Part shown: in pieces, positions 27,121 to 35,713 of the stretch
Layout of the letters: each line of letters opens with the position of its first letter
Position numbering within the stretch: the first letter of the stretch is position 1
Source of the DNA: Bacteroidales bacterium
GTDB lineage: Bacteria; Bacteroidota; Bacteroidia; Bacteroidales; UBA932
Assembly: GCA_017453565.1 (NCBI GenBank)
Contig: JAFTEQ010000022.1
Location: 1-64,000 of the forward strand
Length of the DNA: 64,000 nt
Direction: 5' to 3'
The notes under the pieces: generated by a model
The model's database searches: none
What the model was told of the DNA's origin: nothing
Seen by the model: only the letters and a program-made list of their open reading frames with translations
Position numbers and translations under genes: made by a program

Positions 27121-28029
27121 ATGCAATTCGAACGTCTTACGGGGCTTACGGCCGCAGTGGCCACCCCCATGAAGGCCAACGGGGAAGTGAATCCCCGCGC
27201 CATAGACCGCTATGCCTCGTTCCTCTACGAACGAGGCATACGCAGTGTCTTCGTGAATGGAACTACCGGCGAGAGCCTGCTGCTCTCCACCGCCGAGCGC
27301 AAACTCCTGGCCGAGAAATGGATGGAACATTCGTCCAAACTCCGGGTGGTGGTGCACGTGGGCAGCACTTCCTGGAAGGAGGCGCAGGAACTCGCCGCGC
27401 ACGCCGAGGCTATCGGGGCGCGGGCCATATCGGCCATGGGCCCCTGCTTCCTGCCCGCCGGCCGGGCCGAGGAACTGGTGGCCTTCAACGCCCTCATCGC
27501 CGCCAAGGCGCCCTATACGCCTTACTACTATTATCATATCCCCGATGCGGCCCGAACCTTCGTCTACATGCCCGAGTTTCTCCGGCAGGCGGGGGCGGTC
27601 ATCCCCAATCTGGCGGGTGTGAAGTACACTTCGTTCGACACGAACGAGCAGCAGCGCTGCATCGGGCTGGAAGGCGGCAGATACGATATCCTCCACGGCC
27701 ACGACGAGACCCTGGTCTCGGGCCTGCAGCTGGGCAGTACCGGCGGGATCGGCACCTCCTACAACATCACCTCACCCGAATTCCAACGTCTCTACGACGA
27801 CTTTATGGCGGGTAAGGCCGACGAGGCCGTGCGGCGCCAGTACAAAGTGAATGAGGTGGTGGATCTGCTGGGCCGCCGCATCAATTGCATCGTGGGCGTG
27901 AAAGCGGCCCTTGACTTCGCGGGCATCGAGGCGGGGCCCTGCCGTCTGCCTGTGCGCAAACTCAGCCGCATCGAGCGCAGGGACTTTGAACGGGAACTCG
28001 CTCCTTACGCCCAGTGGCTCGGATTCTGA
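27121..28029 (+). CDS. N-acetylneuraminate-lyase-like aldolase (DHDPS superfamily)
   Basis: A 302-residue TIM-barrel class I aldolase. GTTGE (about residues 48-52) binds the keto-acid carboxylate, YYYYHIPDA holds the catalytic Tyr, and the Schiff-base Lys is in GVKYTS near residue 166. The motif GHDETLVSGLQLGSTGGIG follows. The Tyr-His-Ile-Pro, Lys-Tyr-Thr and Asp-Glu features fit the sialate lyase subgroup, and the arginine that follows the Pro in DapA is missing. It would cleave N-acetylneuraminate or a related 2-keto-3-deoxy acid, so a KDG-type aldolase remains possible beside lyases. Its stop overlaps the symporter start by one base. Confidence 0.85.
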   Translation: MQFERLTGLTAAVATPMKANGEVNPRAIDRYASFLYERGIRSVFVNGTTGESLLLSTAERKLLAEKWMEHSSKLRVVVHVGSTSWKEAQELAAHAEAIGARAISAMGPCFLPAGRAEELVAFNALIAAKAPYTPYYYYHIPDAARTFVYMPEFLRQAGAVIPNLAGVKYTSFDTNEQQRCIGLEGGRYDILHGHDETLVSGLQLGSTGGIGTSYNITSPEFQRLYDDFMAGKADEAVRRQYKVNEVVDLLGRRINCIVGVKAALDFAGIEAGPCRLPVRKLSRIERRDFERELAPYAQWLGF

Positions 28030-29501
28030 TGGTGGAGGCCCACTACCTTTCGCTGCCCGACATCCTGGTCATCGCAGGCGTGCTGATCCTGCTGGTCTGG
28101 GTGGGCTGGCGTGCGTCGCGCAGCCTCCATTCCCAGTCCGACTTCATCCTGGGCGGGAAATCGCTTCCGGGCGGACTCGTGGGCCTGTCGCTCTTCGCCA
28201 CGCTCTTCAGTACCCTGAGCTACCTCGCCTATCCGGGCGAGATGATCAAATACGGACTGGTGTTCTGCGCCGGCATGCTGTCTTTCCCCATCGCCGGCTG
28301 GGTGGTGAACCGCTTCATCATTCCCAGGATCACGGCCCAGAACGTCTCGAGCGCCTATGAGATCCTGGAAATGCGGCTCGGCCCCGGCTCCCGGCGCCTC
28401 GCTTCGGTCTATTTCCTGCTGCTGCGCTATTTCTGGATGGCCACCATCGTCTATGCCACGGTGCATGCAGCGGTGGTTCCGCTCACAGGCCTGCCCGAGG
28501 CCTGGGTGCCCTGGGTGTGCCTGCTCATGGTGGGCATCACCGTGCTCTATTCCACCATGGGCGGCATCAAGGCGGTGGTCTGGACCGACGCCATCCAGTC
28601 TTGTCTCATGTTCCTGGGCGTCATCCTCACCATCGCCATCGTACTCTCCAAGCTGGGCCTTTCGGCCCTGGTGCCTCCGGAGGAAGTGCGGGCGAACTGG
28701 CTTCCCTGGGACTTCACGCCCCGGCTGAATGTGCGCATGACCGTGGCCAACATCTTCTGCATGAACCTCTGCTGGCAGATCTTTACGGCCGGCTCCGACC
28801 AGATGTCGGTACAGCGTTATCTGTCGGTGCGCGACGCCCGCACGGCGGCCCGTTCCTTCCGCATTTCCCTGCTCTCCTCGGCCGTGGTGCAGCTGCTGCT
28901 CGCCGTGGCGGGCCTCATGGCCGTGGCCTGGTTCTCCCATTTCCCCGAGCAGTTGCCGGAGGGCACCGACCTCCTGGCCGAAGCCGACACTCTCTTCCCG
29001 CGTTTCATCCTGGTGGGCCTGCCCCAGGGCGTTTCCGGCCTCATCGTCGCGGCTATCCTGGCGGCGGCCATGTCGAGCCTCTCGTCGGGCCTGAACTCCT
29101 CGGCCGTGGTGGTGCAGGAAGACTTCCTCAAGAAGAGCCGGCGCTATGCGGGCCGGCCCTCATCGGTGCGTGACATACGCCGTATCTCTTTGATTATCGG
29201 CCTTATCGTGGGCCTTTCCTGCTCGCTGGTGGGCTATGTGCAGGGGAACCTGCTCGACGTCATCATCAAACTGGTCAACCTGGTGGTGGCCCCGCTCTTC
29301 GTGCTCTTCTTCATGGCCCTGTTCGTCCCCGGGGCAACAGATAAGGGCACCATTGCCGGTGCCCTGCTTTCGCTGGCCGTCGCCGTCGCCATCGCCATTT
29401 TCGGCGTCTTCGGTATCACGGCCATCTGGGTCATGCCCCTCTCCTTCGTCACGGGAGCGCTGGGTGCATGCGCGTTCTCGTTCCTTACTCGCCGCAAATA
29501 G
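28029..29501 (+). CDS. sodium:solute symporter (SSS family)
   Basis: A 490-residue membrane protein with about 13 helices. Family landmarks are the N-terminal SDFILGGKSLPGG, LSYLAYPGEMIKYG, GGIKAVVWTDAIQ and AAILAAAMSSLSSGLNSSA. SSS carriers import sugars, sialic acids, amino acids or carboxylates with Na+. The one-base overlap (TGATG) with the sialate-lyase-like gene argues that it imports the substrate of that aldolase, such as a sialic acid or keto-deoxy sugar acid (inference). The frame is open upstream to 28014, but that start lies inside the previous gene. Confidence 0.92.
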   Translation: MVEAHYLSLPDILVIAGVLILLVWVGWRASRSLHSQSDFILGGKSLPGGLVGLSLFATLFSTLSYLAYPGEMIKYGLVFCAGMLSFPIAGWVVNRFIIPRITAQNVSSAYEILEMRLGPGSRRLASVYFLLLRYFWMATIVYATVHAAVVPLTGLPEAWVPWVCLLMVGITVLYSTMGGIKAVVWTDAIQSCLMFLGVILTIAIVLSKLGLSALVPPEEVRANWLPWDFTPRLNVRMTVANIFCMNLCWQIFTAGSDQMSVQRYLSVRDARTAARSFRISLLSSAVVQLLLAVAGLMAVAWFSHFPEQLPEGTDLLAEADTLFPRFILVGLPQGVSGLIVAAILAAAMSSLSSGLNSSAVVVQEDFLKKSRRYAGRPSSVRDIRRISLIIGLIVGLSCSLVGYVQGNLLDVIIKLVNLVVAPLFVLFFMALFVPGATDKGTIAGALLSLAVAVAIAIFGVFGITAIWVMPLSFVTGALGACAFSFLTRRK

Positions 29502-29512
29502 CGAAAAAATAG

Positions 29513-29520
29513 TAACTTTG
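29513..29520 (+). promoter_or_regulatory. -7 element abutting the dapB start codon
   Basis: TAACTTTG is an exact TAnnTTTG match and ends only five bases before ATG 29526. There is no clear -33 TTTG. If used, transcription would begin at or next to the start codon. Confidence 0.45.
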
Positions 29521-29525
29521 CGTTT

Positions 29526-30185
29526 ATGAAAATCATTATCAGCGGTTACGGCCGCATGGGGCACATGGTTGAGGCCAGCCTCCGCAGGCACGGCATGGAA
29601 CCCGTGCTCTGCAGCGAAGACATCTGCGGCACCGACCCCGCCCTTGCGCGGGAATGCGTCTGCATCGACTTTACCCAGCCCGACGCGTTCCGCGCCAATT
29701 ATCCCTTCATTGCGGCGCATTTCAAAGCCGCCGTGGTGGGCACCACCGGCTGGGACGACATCCGCTCCGAGGTGTGCGCCTGTTTTGAGAGACACGGCAC
29801 CCCCATGATTTACGCCTCCAACTTCTCGCTGGGCGTGAACGCCCTGTTTGCGGCCATCCAGAAGGCCTCGGCGGTGCTTGCGGGCCATGGCTACACGCCC
29901 CACATCACCGAGACCCACCACATCCACAAACTCGACGCGCCCTCCGGTACGGCAAGGAGCCTGGCCGAGCTGGTCGATGCCTGCTTCGGCGGCAAGGTGG
30001 AAATCACTTCCATCCGCGAGGGCGAGGTGGCCGGCATCCACACGGTGGAGTTTCTTTCCGGGGCCGACAAGCTGAGTTTTACCCACGAGGCCTTCAGCCG
30101 TGAGGGCTTCGCCGAGGGCGCCGTGGCCGCGGCCCTTCTGACGGAGGGTCTGAGTGGCGTGCACGAATTCAAAGACTTGCTTTAA
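29526..30185 (+). CDS. dapB: 4-hydroxy-tetrahydrodipicolinate reductase
   Basis: A 219-residue DapB, which reduces hydroxy-tetrahydrodipicolinate with NAD(P)H on the route to diaminopimelate and lysine. The nucleotide-binding GYGRMG is at residues 7-12, and the catalytic/substrate block ETHHIHKLDAPSGTA is near residue 128. It is shorter than the roughly 270-residue E. coli enzyme, mainly in the N-terminal domain. ATG 29526 must be the start because the Rossmann strand begins at once. It is followed six bases later by dapD. Confidence 0.95.
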   Translation: MKIIISGYGRMGHMVEASLRRHGMEPVLCSEDICGTDPALARECVCIDFTQPDAFRANYPFIAAHFKAAVVGTTGWDDIRSEVCACFERHGTPMIYASNFSLGVNALFAAIQKASAVLAGHGYTPHITETHHIHKLDAPSGTARSLAELVDACFGGKVEITSIREGEVAGIHTVEFLSGADKLSFTHEAFSREGFAEGAVAAALLTEGLSGVHEFKDLL

Positions 30186-30191
30186 ACCATT

Positions 30192-30968
30192 ATGGCAGAA
30201 ATAGATATCAAACGCTTCAACGAAGTGATGGACGCCCTCGAACGGGGTGAGATCCGCGTGGCCGAGAAGGTGGAAGGGCAGTGGAAGGTGAACATGTGGA
30301 TTAAGGAAGTGATCCTGGCGGGCTTCCGGCTCGGCGCCCTTCGTGAGATGAGCCAGGGGCAGTTCTCCTATTTCGACAAGGATACTTTTCCGGTGCGGAA
30401 GTTCCGTGCAGAAGACGGGGTGCGGATCGTCCCCGGCGGCAGCAGCATCCGGCGTGGCGCCTATCTGGCTCCCGGCTCGGTGGTGATGCCCCCGGCCTAC
30501 GTAAACGCCGGCGCCTATGTGGACAGCGGGACCATGGTCGACTCGCACGTGACCATCGGCTCTTGCGCGCAGGTGGGTAAGAACATCCACATTTCGGCCT
30601 CCACCCAGATCGGGGGTGTGCTCGAACCGGTGGTGGCCCTGCCTACCATCATTGAAGACGGTGCCTTTGTGGGCGGCAACTGCGGTATCTACGAGGGCAC
30701 AATCGTGCAGGAAGGGGCGGTCATTGCCAGCGGCGTGATCATCACCTCCAGCACGGCCATCTTCGACGCCACCACGGGCGAATTCATCCGCCGCAACGCC
30801 GACGGACGCATCGTGGTGCCCCGCGGCGCGGTGGTGGTGAGCGGCAGCAAACCCGTGAGCAAGGGCCCAGGCGCCGGGTCCGGCGTGCATCTCTACTGCC
30901 CGGTCATCGTGAAGTACCGCGACGAAAAGACGGCGGGCAGCGTGCATCTGGAGGACCTGCTGCGATGA
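30192..30968 (+). CDS. dapD: 2,3,4,5-tetrahydropyridine-2,6-dicarboxylate N-succinyltransferase-like protein
   Basis: A 258-residue acyltransferase with a left-handed beta-helix of hexapeptide repeats from about residue 75 to 215. The blocks RRGAYLAPGSVVMPPAYVN, GAYVDSGTMVDSH, IGSCAQVGKNIHIS and GGVLEPVVALPTIIEDGAFV match the DapD family, which transfers succinyl from succinyl-CoA to the tetrahydrodipicolinate amine. Its position directly after dapB supports a DAP role. It implies the succinylase branch, whereas several gut Bacteroides use the aminotransferase DapL. The last four bases overlap the PL12 gene. Confidence 0.9.
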   Translation: MAEIDIKRFNEVMDALERGEIRVAEKVEGQWKVNMWIKEVILAGFRLGALREMSQGQFSYFDKDTFPVRKFRAEDGVRIVPGGSSIRRGAYLAPGSVVMPPAYVNAGAYVDSGTMVDSHVTIGSCAQVGKNIHISASTQIGGVLEPVVALPTIIEDGAFVGGNCGIYEGTIVQEGAVIASGVIITSSTAIFDATTGEFIRRNADGRIVVPRGAVVVSGSKPVSKGPGAGSGVHLYCPVIVKYRDEKTAGSVHLEDLLR

Positions 30969-32731
30969 AGAACCGTTTCCTTCTCCTGCTGGCGCTGGCA
31001 GTCTGCGCCTGCAGTCCCCGCTCCGGCGACGATGTTTTCTCCCTGCTCAACCGCAAGGAAACCGGCGGCGCCCGCACACCCGAAGAATTGCTTGCCCATT
31101 TTCGGGCCCGCGACTATTCCGCCATTCCCGGCTGGCCGAAGGAACTTCACGCCACGGCGCGCGACATGCGCATTGCCGACGAAGCCCTGGAGCACATCCT
31201 TTTCGTGCACGACTCCTATCAGCCGTCCTATTTCTACGGCAAGGACATAGACTGGCAGTACTGGCCCGTCAAGGACAACGAGCTCCGCTGGCAGCTCCAC
31301 CGCCAGAAGTGGTTCACGCCCATGGGGTTGGCCTATAAGGAAACGGGCGACGAAAAGTACGCCCGGGAGTGGGTACTGCAGTACCGTGACTGGATTGCCA
31401 AGAACCCCAACGGAGGACCGGCCTGGCAGCAGCCGGGCGGAGTGGTGAGCGCGGGGGAGATCGCCCTCGACGCCCCCAACTGGGAGTTCGCCTGGCGTCC
31501 GCTCGAGGTGAGCAGTCGGCTCGACGCCCAGCCCAATCAGTTCCGCCTCTTCCTGAATTCCCCGTCCTTCACGCCCGAATTCCTGATGGAGTTCCTCTCG
31601 AACTACCACGAGCACCTTTCCTTCCTGTCGAAAAACATCGCGCCGGAAGGCAACCACCGCCTGTTCGAGGCGTTCTCCATCCTGCGCGGCACCATCTTCT
31701 TCCCTGAATTCAAGGAGTCGAAACGCTGGTACCGCGAGGCGCTGAAGATCCTTCGTGACGAACTCGACATCCAGATCTATCCCGACGGCGTCCAGTCGGA
31801 ACTCGACCCCGCCTACCACATGAGTATGGCGAAACTCTACGCCTCGGTGCTGGACGTGGTGCCCGATCCGGCCATCCGGGAAAAGCTGCACGCCATGGTG
31901 GAATTCACCCTCGGCATAACCTACCCCGATTATACCTATCCCTGTTTCGGCGACTGCCGCGTTGCGTCCAAGGGTTCTTTCCTTGGTTTTATCAAGATTT
32001 GGCAGAAGGCCTTCCCGGACGACGAGCACATCCGCTGGTTCGCCACCGAAGGCCGCGAGGGCAGCCCCTGGTCCTGGAAAGCGAAGGCCTGGCACGATGC
32101 GGGCTTCTACCTTTTCCGTACCGGCTGGGGGCCGGACGATACCGTCGTGGCCATCAAGGCGGGCAAGGCCGGCGCCTGGCACGCCCAGCCCGATTACGGC
32201 ACCTTCGAAATCTGGCATGCCGGCCGCAACCTCAGCCCCGACTCGGGCTCCTTCATCTACGCCGGCGACGAGGAGGTGATGCGCCAGCGCAACTGGTTCC
32301 GCCAGACCCGCGTGCACAACGCGCTCACGCTGGACAATGAAAATGTGGCCACGGCCGACTGCCGCGAGCTTTCCTTCACCGATTCCACCCTGGTCTTCGA
32401 ACATGCAGATTACGAAGGGCTGACGCACCGCCGCAGCTATATCTGGCGGGGCTCGTCCCTTGAACTGCTCGACGAGGCCTTCGGTCCCGCCGAGGGTACG
32501 GTAGGCATCCATTTCCACTTCGCTCCGGGTGAACTGCGTTTGGGCGGCGACGTAGCGGAAGGCCCCGGCCTGCGCGTGCAGTGCAGCTCCGCTCTGCCCG
32601 GACAGTTCCACGGCGAAGAAGGTTGGTATTCACAGATTTACCGCAAGAAGACGGAACGGCCGTCGGCCGTGTATGAGGTGCAGAAAAGCGCTTCCGACAC
32701 GGTGCGCGTGCGCTCCGTCCTTAGTTTTTAA
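30965..32731 (+). CDS. PL12 heparinase-III-like polysaccharide lyase, lipoprotein
   Basis: A 588-residue protein with a lipoprotein signal (lipobox LAVCAC). It strongly resembles heparinase III (PL12) enzymes in PVKDNELRWQLHRQKWFTPM, NQFRLFLNSPSFTPEFL, the Asn in EGNHRLFEA (about residue 229), the Tyr in DPAYHMS (about 283) and the His in WHAQPDYGTFEIW (about 405). Residues at these positions are catalytic in characterised family members. The family cleaves low-sulphated heparan sulphate by elimination, leaving unsaturated uronates. It is shorter than typical PL12 proteins, mostly at the C-terminus. It overlaps dapD by four bases. No sulphatase or GH88 gene accompanies it. Confidence 0.9.
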   Translation: MKNRFLLLLALAVCACSPRSGDDVFSLLNRKETGGARTPEELLAHFRARDYSAIPGWPKELHATARDMRIADEALEHILFVHDSYQPSYFYGKDIDWQYWPVKDNELRWQLHRQKWFTPMGLAYKETGDEKYAREWVLQYRDWIAKNPNGGPAWQQPGGVVSAGEIALDAPNWEFAWRPLEVSSRLDAQPNQFRLFLNSPSFTPEFLMEFLSNYHEHLSFLSKNIAPEGNHRLFEAFSILRGTIFFPEFKESKRWYREALKILRDELDIQIYPDGVQSELDPAYHMSMAKLYASVLDVVPDPAIREKLHAMVEFTLGITYPDYTYPCFGDCRVASKGSFLGFIKIWQKAFPDDEHIRWFATEGREGSPWSWKAKAWHDAGFYLFRTGWGPDDTVVAIKAGKAGAWHAQPDYGTFEIWHAGRNLSPDSGSFIYAGDEEVMRQRNWFRQTRVHNALTLDNENVATADCRELSFTDSTLVFEHADYEGLTHRRSYIWRGSSLELLDEAFGPAEGTVGIHFHFAPGELRLGGDVAEGPGLRVQCSSALPGQFHGEEGWYSQIYRKKTERPSAVYEVQKSASDTVRVRSVLSF

Positions 32732-32742
32732 CGCAGAGAACC

Positions 32743-33747
32743 ATGAGAGCAGCCATCTATGGCGCCGGGTCCCTGGGGACCATCCTGGGCGCCTTCATCA
32801 CAAGGAATGGAGGGCAGATCGACCTCATCAATCACAATAAGGCCCATGTGGCCGCCCTGAAGGAAAAGGGCGCGCAGGTGAGCGGGACCCTCAGTTTTAC
32901 CCAGCAGGTAACCGCCCTCACCGACGAGGAGATGTCGGGGACCTACGAAGTTATCTTCCTCATGACCAAACAGCAGCAGAACGCCTCCGTAGCGGAGTTC
33001 CTGAAGGGCTATCTCGCGCCGGACGGCGTGCTCGTAACCCTGCAGAACGGCCTTCCGGAACTGCAGTTGGGCGAGATCCTGGGCGAGGACCGCGTGCTGG
33101 GCTGCACTGTGGCCTGGGGGGCCACCATGCTGGGCCCGGGCCGCTGCGAACTCACCAGCGCCCCCGACAGCCTCACCTTCTCGCTGGGTTCGCTCAGCCC
33201 CCGTCCCAATCCGCGCCTTCATGAGGTGAAAGCCCTGCTGGAACTCATGGGGCCCGTCACCATCGACAGCAATTTCGTGGGCACCCGCTGGAGTAAACTC
33301 CTCATCAACGCGGCCTTCTCGGGCATGAGCGCCGTGCTGGGCTGCACCTTCGGCGAGGCGGCCGGAAACAAGGCTTCCCGGCGCGTGGTGCAGGCCCTCA
33401 TCAAGGAATGCATCGATGTTTGCGCCGCCGGCGGCATCCGGATCGAACCCGTGCAGGGGAAGGATATCGTGAAACTCCTCGACTTCCACGGCCCGCTGAA
33501 GAAGGCCCTGTCGTTCTTCATCATCCCCATTGCCATCCGCAAGCACGCGCGCCTCAAGGCCAGCATGCTCCAGGACCTCGAAAAGGGGAAGAAGTGCGAG
33601 GTCGACGCCATCAACGGCGTAGTCTGCGCCTATGGCCGCAAGGTTTCCTGTCCCACCCCTGCGAACGACACCGTGGTGGAGGTCATCCACCGCATCGAAG
33701 CCGGAGAACTCCGGCCCTCATTCGAGAACCTGAAATACTTTGCATAG
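32743..33747 (+). CDS. 2-dehydropantoate 2-reductase-family protein (PanE/ApbA-like)
   Basis: A 334-residue ketopantoate-reductase-family enzyme. The NADP-binding GAGSLGTILG lies at residues 7-16, MTKQQQNA and LQNGL follow in the Rossmann domain, and the helical C-terminal domain begins at WSKLLINAAFSG with the conserved Lys. The family reduces 2-keto acids such as ketopantoate, and family members in catabolic clusters can act on other keto acids. Surroundings with uronate/sialate genes leave the substrate open. It begins 11 bases after the PL12 gene. Confidence 0.85.
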   Translation: MRAAIYGAGSLGTILGAFITRNGGQIDLINHNKAHVAALKEKGAQVSGTLSFTQQVTALTDEEMSGTYEVIFLMTKQQQNASVAEFLKGYLAPDGVLVTLQNGLPELQLGEILGEDRVLGCTVAWGATMLGPGRCELTSAPDSLTFSLGSLSPRPNPRLHEVKALLELMGPVTIDSNFVGTRWSKLLINAAFSGMSAVLGCTFGEAAGNKASRRVVQALIKECIDVCAAGGIRIEPVQGKDIVKLLDFHGPLKKALSFFIIPIAIRKHARLKASMLQDLEKGKKCEVDAINGVVCAYGRKVSCPTPANDTVVEVIHRIEAGELRPSFENLKYFA

Positions 33748-33751
33748 CATC

Positions 33752-34780
33752 ATGAAACGCTTCTTCCTTACAGCCCTTGCGGCCTTTTGCGCGGCCGGTG
33801 TCTGGGCTCAGCCCGTACCCGATTTCCGTGACAGCGCCTTCGAAGCGGTGGCCCCCGGCGCCACGTTCATGCTGAGCGAGAACTATGTGATGGGCGATTC
33901 CTTCATCAGCGCCGACCTCGCCTTCGACAGCTTCCAGCCCGTGATGATCGGCCGGGGTTACAACAAATACCGCGGGGCCTGGATCCGCATTACCGCCGAC
34001 TCCCTAGTGGTTTACAAGCATCTCCGTAAGCCGGAGACGGTGGCCGCTTTCAAGCACGGCATCAGCATGAACGGTTCGCTCTATGTGGTCATCGACTGCT
34101 CGGGCAAAAAGTCCCGCATCGAGCTGGCTACGCGTGAGGGAGGCAAGTTCGAGCAGACGGTGGAGTTCCTCGCAGGCCATGCCGTCTTCCTTACCAACCT
34201 GGGCGCCGACAAGGTCCGCACCCGCCTCTCGTTCTATCCCAAGAACATAAACAAGAGCATCTGGCTCATCGGCGACAGTTACCTGGGCGCCTATTCACCG
34301 GTCCGCTGGCCCTACCATCTCCTCAAGCACGGCTACACGAACTTCCTCAACGACAGCCTGCCGGGCAGCAACAGCGAGATGATGATCCGTTCCTTCAAGA
34401 ACAACCTGCGCTTCTGCACGCCGCGTTACGCGCTCTGGCTCATGGGGATGAACGACGGATCCGATAAGGACGGCGTCCCCAACGCGCGCTGGCTGCGCGG
34501 GGTGGAGGAATTCCTCTCCATCTGCGACGCCAAGGGCATCGTACCCGTGCTGGCGACCATCCCCACCGTACCCAAACGCTACAATGAGGAAAAGAACGCG
34601 TGGGTGCGTGCGAGCGGACGCCGCTATATCGATTTCGCCGGCGCCATGGGCGCTCAGCCCGACGGCAGTTGGGTGGAGGGCCTCCAGTCGGCCGATCAGG
34701 TGCACACCACTGTGGAGGGCGCCGAACGCCTGGAGCTCCAGTGCCTGATGGACTTTCCTGAAATAACCGTTAACAACTAG
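33752..34780 (+). CDS. secreted SGNH/GDSL-type hydrolase
   Basis: A 342-residue secreted protein (signal peptide MKRFFLTALAAFCAAGVWA). The N-terminal 160 residues are beta-rich. The SGNH hydrolase blocks then follow: IWLIGDSYLGAY (Ser), LPGSNSEMM (Gly/Asn region), WLMGMNDGSD (Asn) and DQVHTT near the end (His). Carbohydrate esterases of this superfamily deacetylate glycans. It starts four bases after the PanE-like gene and probably belongs to the same transcript as the lyases. Confidence 0.85.
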   Translation: MKRFFLTALAAFCAAGVWAQPVPDFRDSAFEAVAPGATFMLSENYVMGDSFISADLAFDSFQPVMIGRGYNKYRGAWIRITADSLVVYKHLRKPETVAAFKHGISMNGSLYVVIDCSGKKSRIELATREGGKFEQTVEFLAGHAVFLTNLGADKVRTRLSFYPKNINKSIWLIGDSYLGAYSPVRWPYHLLKHGYTNFLNDSLPGSNSEMMIRSFKNNLRFCTPRYALWLMGMNDGSDKDGVPNARWLRGVEEFLSICDAKGIVPVLATIPTVPKRYNEEKNAWVRASGRRYIDFAGAMGAQPDGSWVEGLQSADQVHTTVEGAERLELQCLMDFPEITVNN

Positions 34781-34783
34781 GAT

Positions 34784-35713
34784 ATGAATCTTTTGAATCT
34801 GCTTCTCCAGGCGGCGCCCGAGGCGCTTCCTGTCGATCCCGACTCCGCCAAGGTGGCGGTGCAGAACTTTGCCGGAAGCCTGGCTTCCGATCCCAGCGCC
34901 ACCCTGCAGCAACTGGCCCGTGAAGGCATCCAGTTCGGTCTCAAGGTCCTTGCCGCCCTGGCCATCTACCTCGTCGGCGCCTGGATCATCCGCCGCATCA
35001 AACGCATCCTCACCCGCGTCTTCGAACGCCGCGGTACCGAGAAGGCCCTCGCGACCTTTGTGACGAGCTTCGCAAGCATCGGCCTCACGGTCATCCTCAT
35101 CATCATTACGGTGAGCACGCTCGGCATCAACACCACCTCGCTCGCCGCCCTGCTGGCCGCCGGAGGCATGGCCATCGGCATGGCCCTGAGCGGTACGGTG
35201 CAGAACTTCGCAGGAGGCATCATGCTCATGGTATTCAAGCCCTTCAAGGCCGGCGACTTCATTGAGGCGCAAGGTTTTACGGGTACCGTTACCGATGTGA
35301 CCATCGTGAGCACCCGCCTCACCACCCTCGACAACCGTTCGGTGGTAATCCCCAACGGCGCGCTCTCCAACGGGAACATCAACAATTTCTCGCACAACCC
35401 CTTGCGTCGCGTAGACTGGACGGTCAACGTGAAGTACGGAAACGACGTGCAGAAATGTATCGACACCCTGCTGGAACTGGTGAAGGCCGATGGGCGCGTG
35501 ATCGGTTCCGAGGTGGCAGGCGCGGCCGATCCCTTCGTGGCCCTTTCGACCCTGGGCGAGAGCGGTATCTCCTTCACCGTCCGTGCCTGGGTGCGCTCGG
35601 AAAACTACTGGGATGTGTTCTTCGCCTACAACCGAGCGGTCTACACCGAACTGCCCAAGCGCGGGATTTCGTTCCCGTACCCGCAGCTCGACGTGCATAT
35701 CCAGCAGAGTTAG
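34784..35713 (+). CDS. MscS-type small-conductance mechanosensitive channel
   Basis: A 309-residue channel. Three membrane helices lie between about residues 58 and 155. The pore helix AALLAAGGMAIGMALSGTVQ has the Gly/Ala pattern of MscS TM3, and FAGGIMLMVFKPFKAGDFIE begins the cytoplasmic beta domain, where VVIPNGALSNGNINNFS is also diagnostic. It opens on membrane tension during hypo-osmotic shock. It starts three bases after the SGNH gene and converges on tilS with a four-base overlap of the stop regions. Confidence 0.95.
   Translation: MNLLNLLLQAAPEALPVDPDSAKVAVQNFAGSLASDPSATLQQLAREGIQFGLKVLAALAIYLVGAWIIRRIKRILTRVFERRGTEKALATFVTSFASIGLTVILIIITVSTLGINTTSLAALLAAGGMAIGMALSGTVQNFAGGIMLMVFKPFKAGDFIEAQGFTGTVTDVTIVSTRLTTLDNRSVVIPNGALSNGNINNFSHNPLRRVDWTVNVKYGNDVQKCIDTLLELVKADGRVIGSEVAGAADPFVALSTLGESGISFTVRAWVRSENYWDVFFAYNRAVYTELPKRGISFPYPQLDVHIQQS

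Noticed and set aside
24802..27702. A 966-codon minus-strand frame opposite heparinase copy B, with a similar one opposite copy A.
   Set aside because: Similarity between the two antisense frames is only a consequence of the sense-strand duplication; the sense genes have signal peptides and conserved motifs.
27121..30968. Reading the aldolase gene as dapA because dapB and dapD lie nearby.
   Set aside because: The YYYYHIP, KYTS and DE motifs fit sialate lyases, the DapA arginine after the YxxP motif is absent, and the aldolase is fused by overlap to an SSS symporter gene rather than to dapB.
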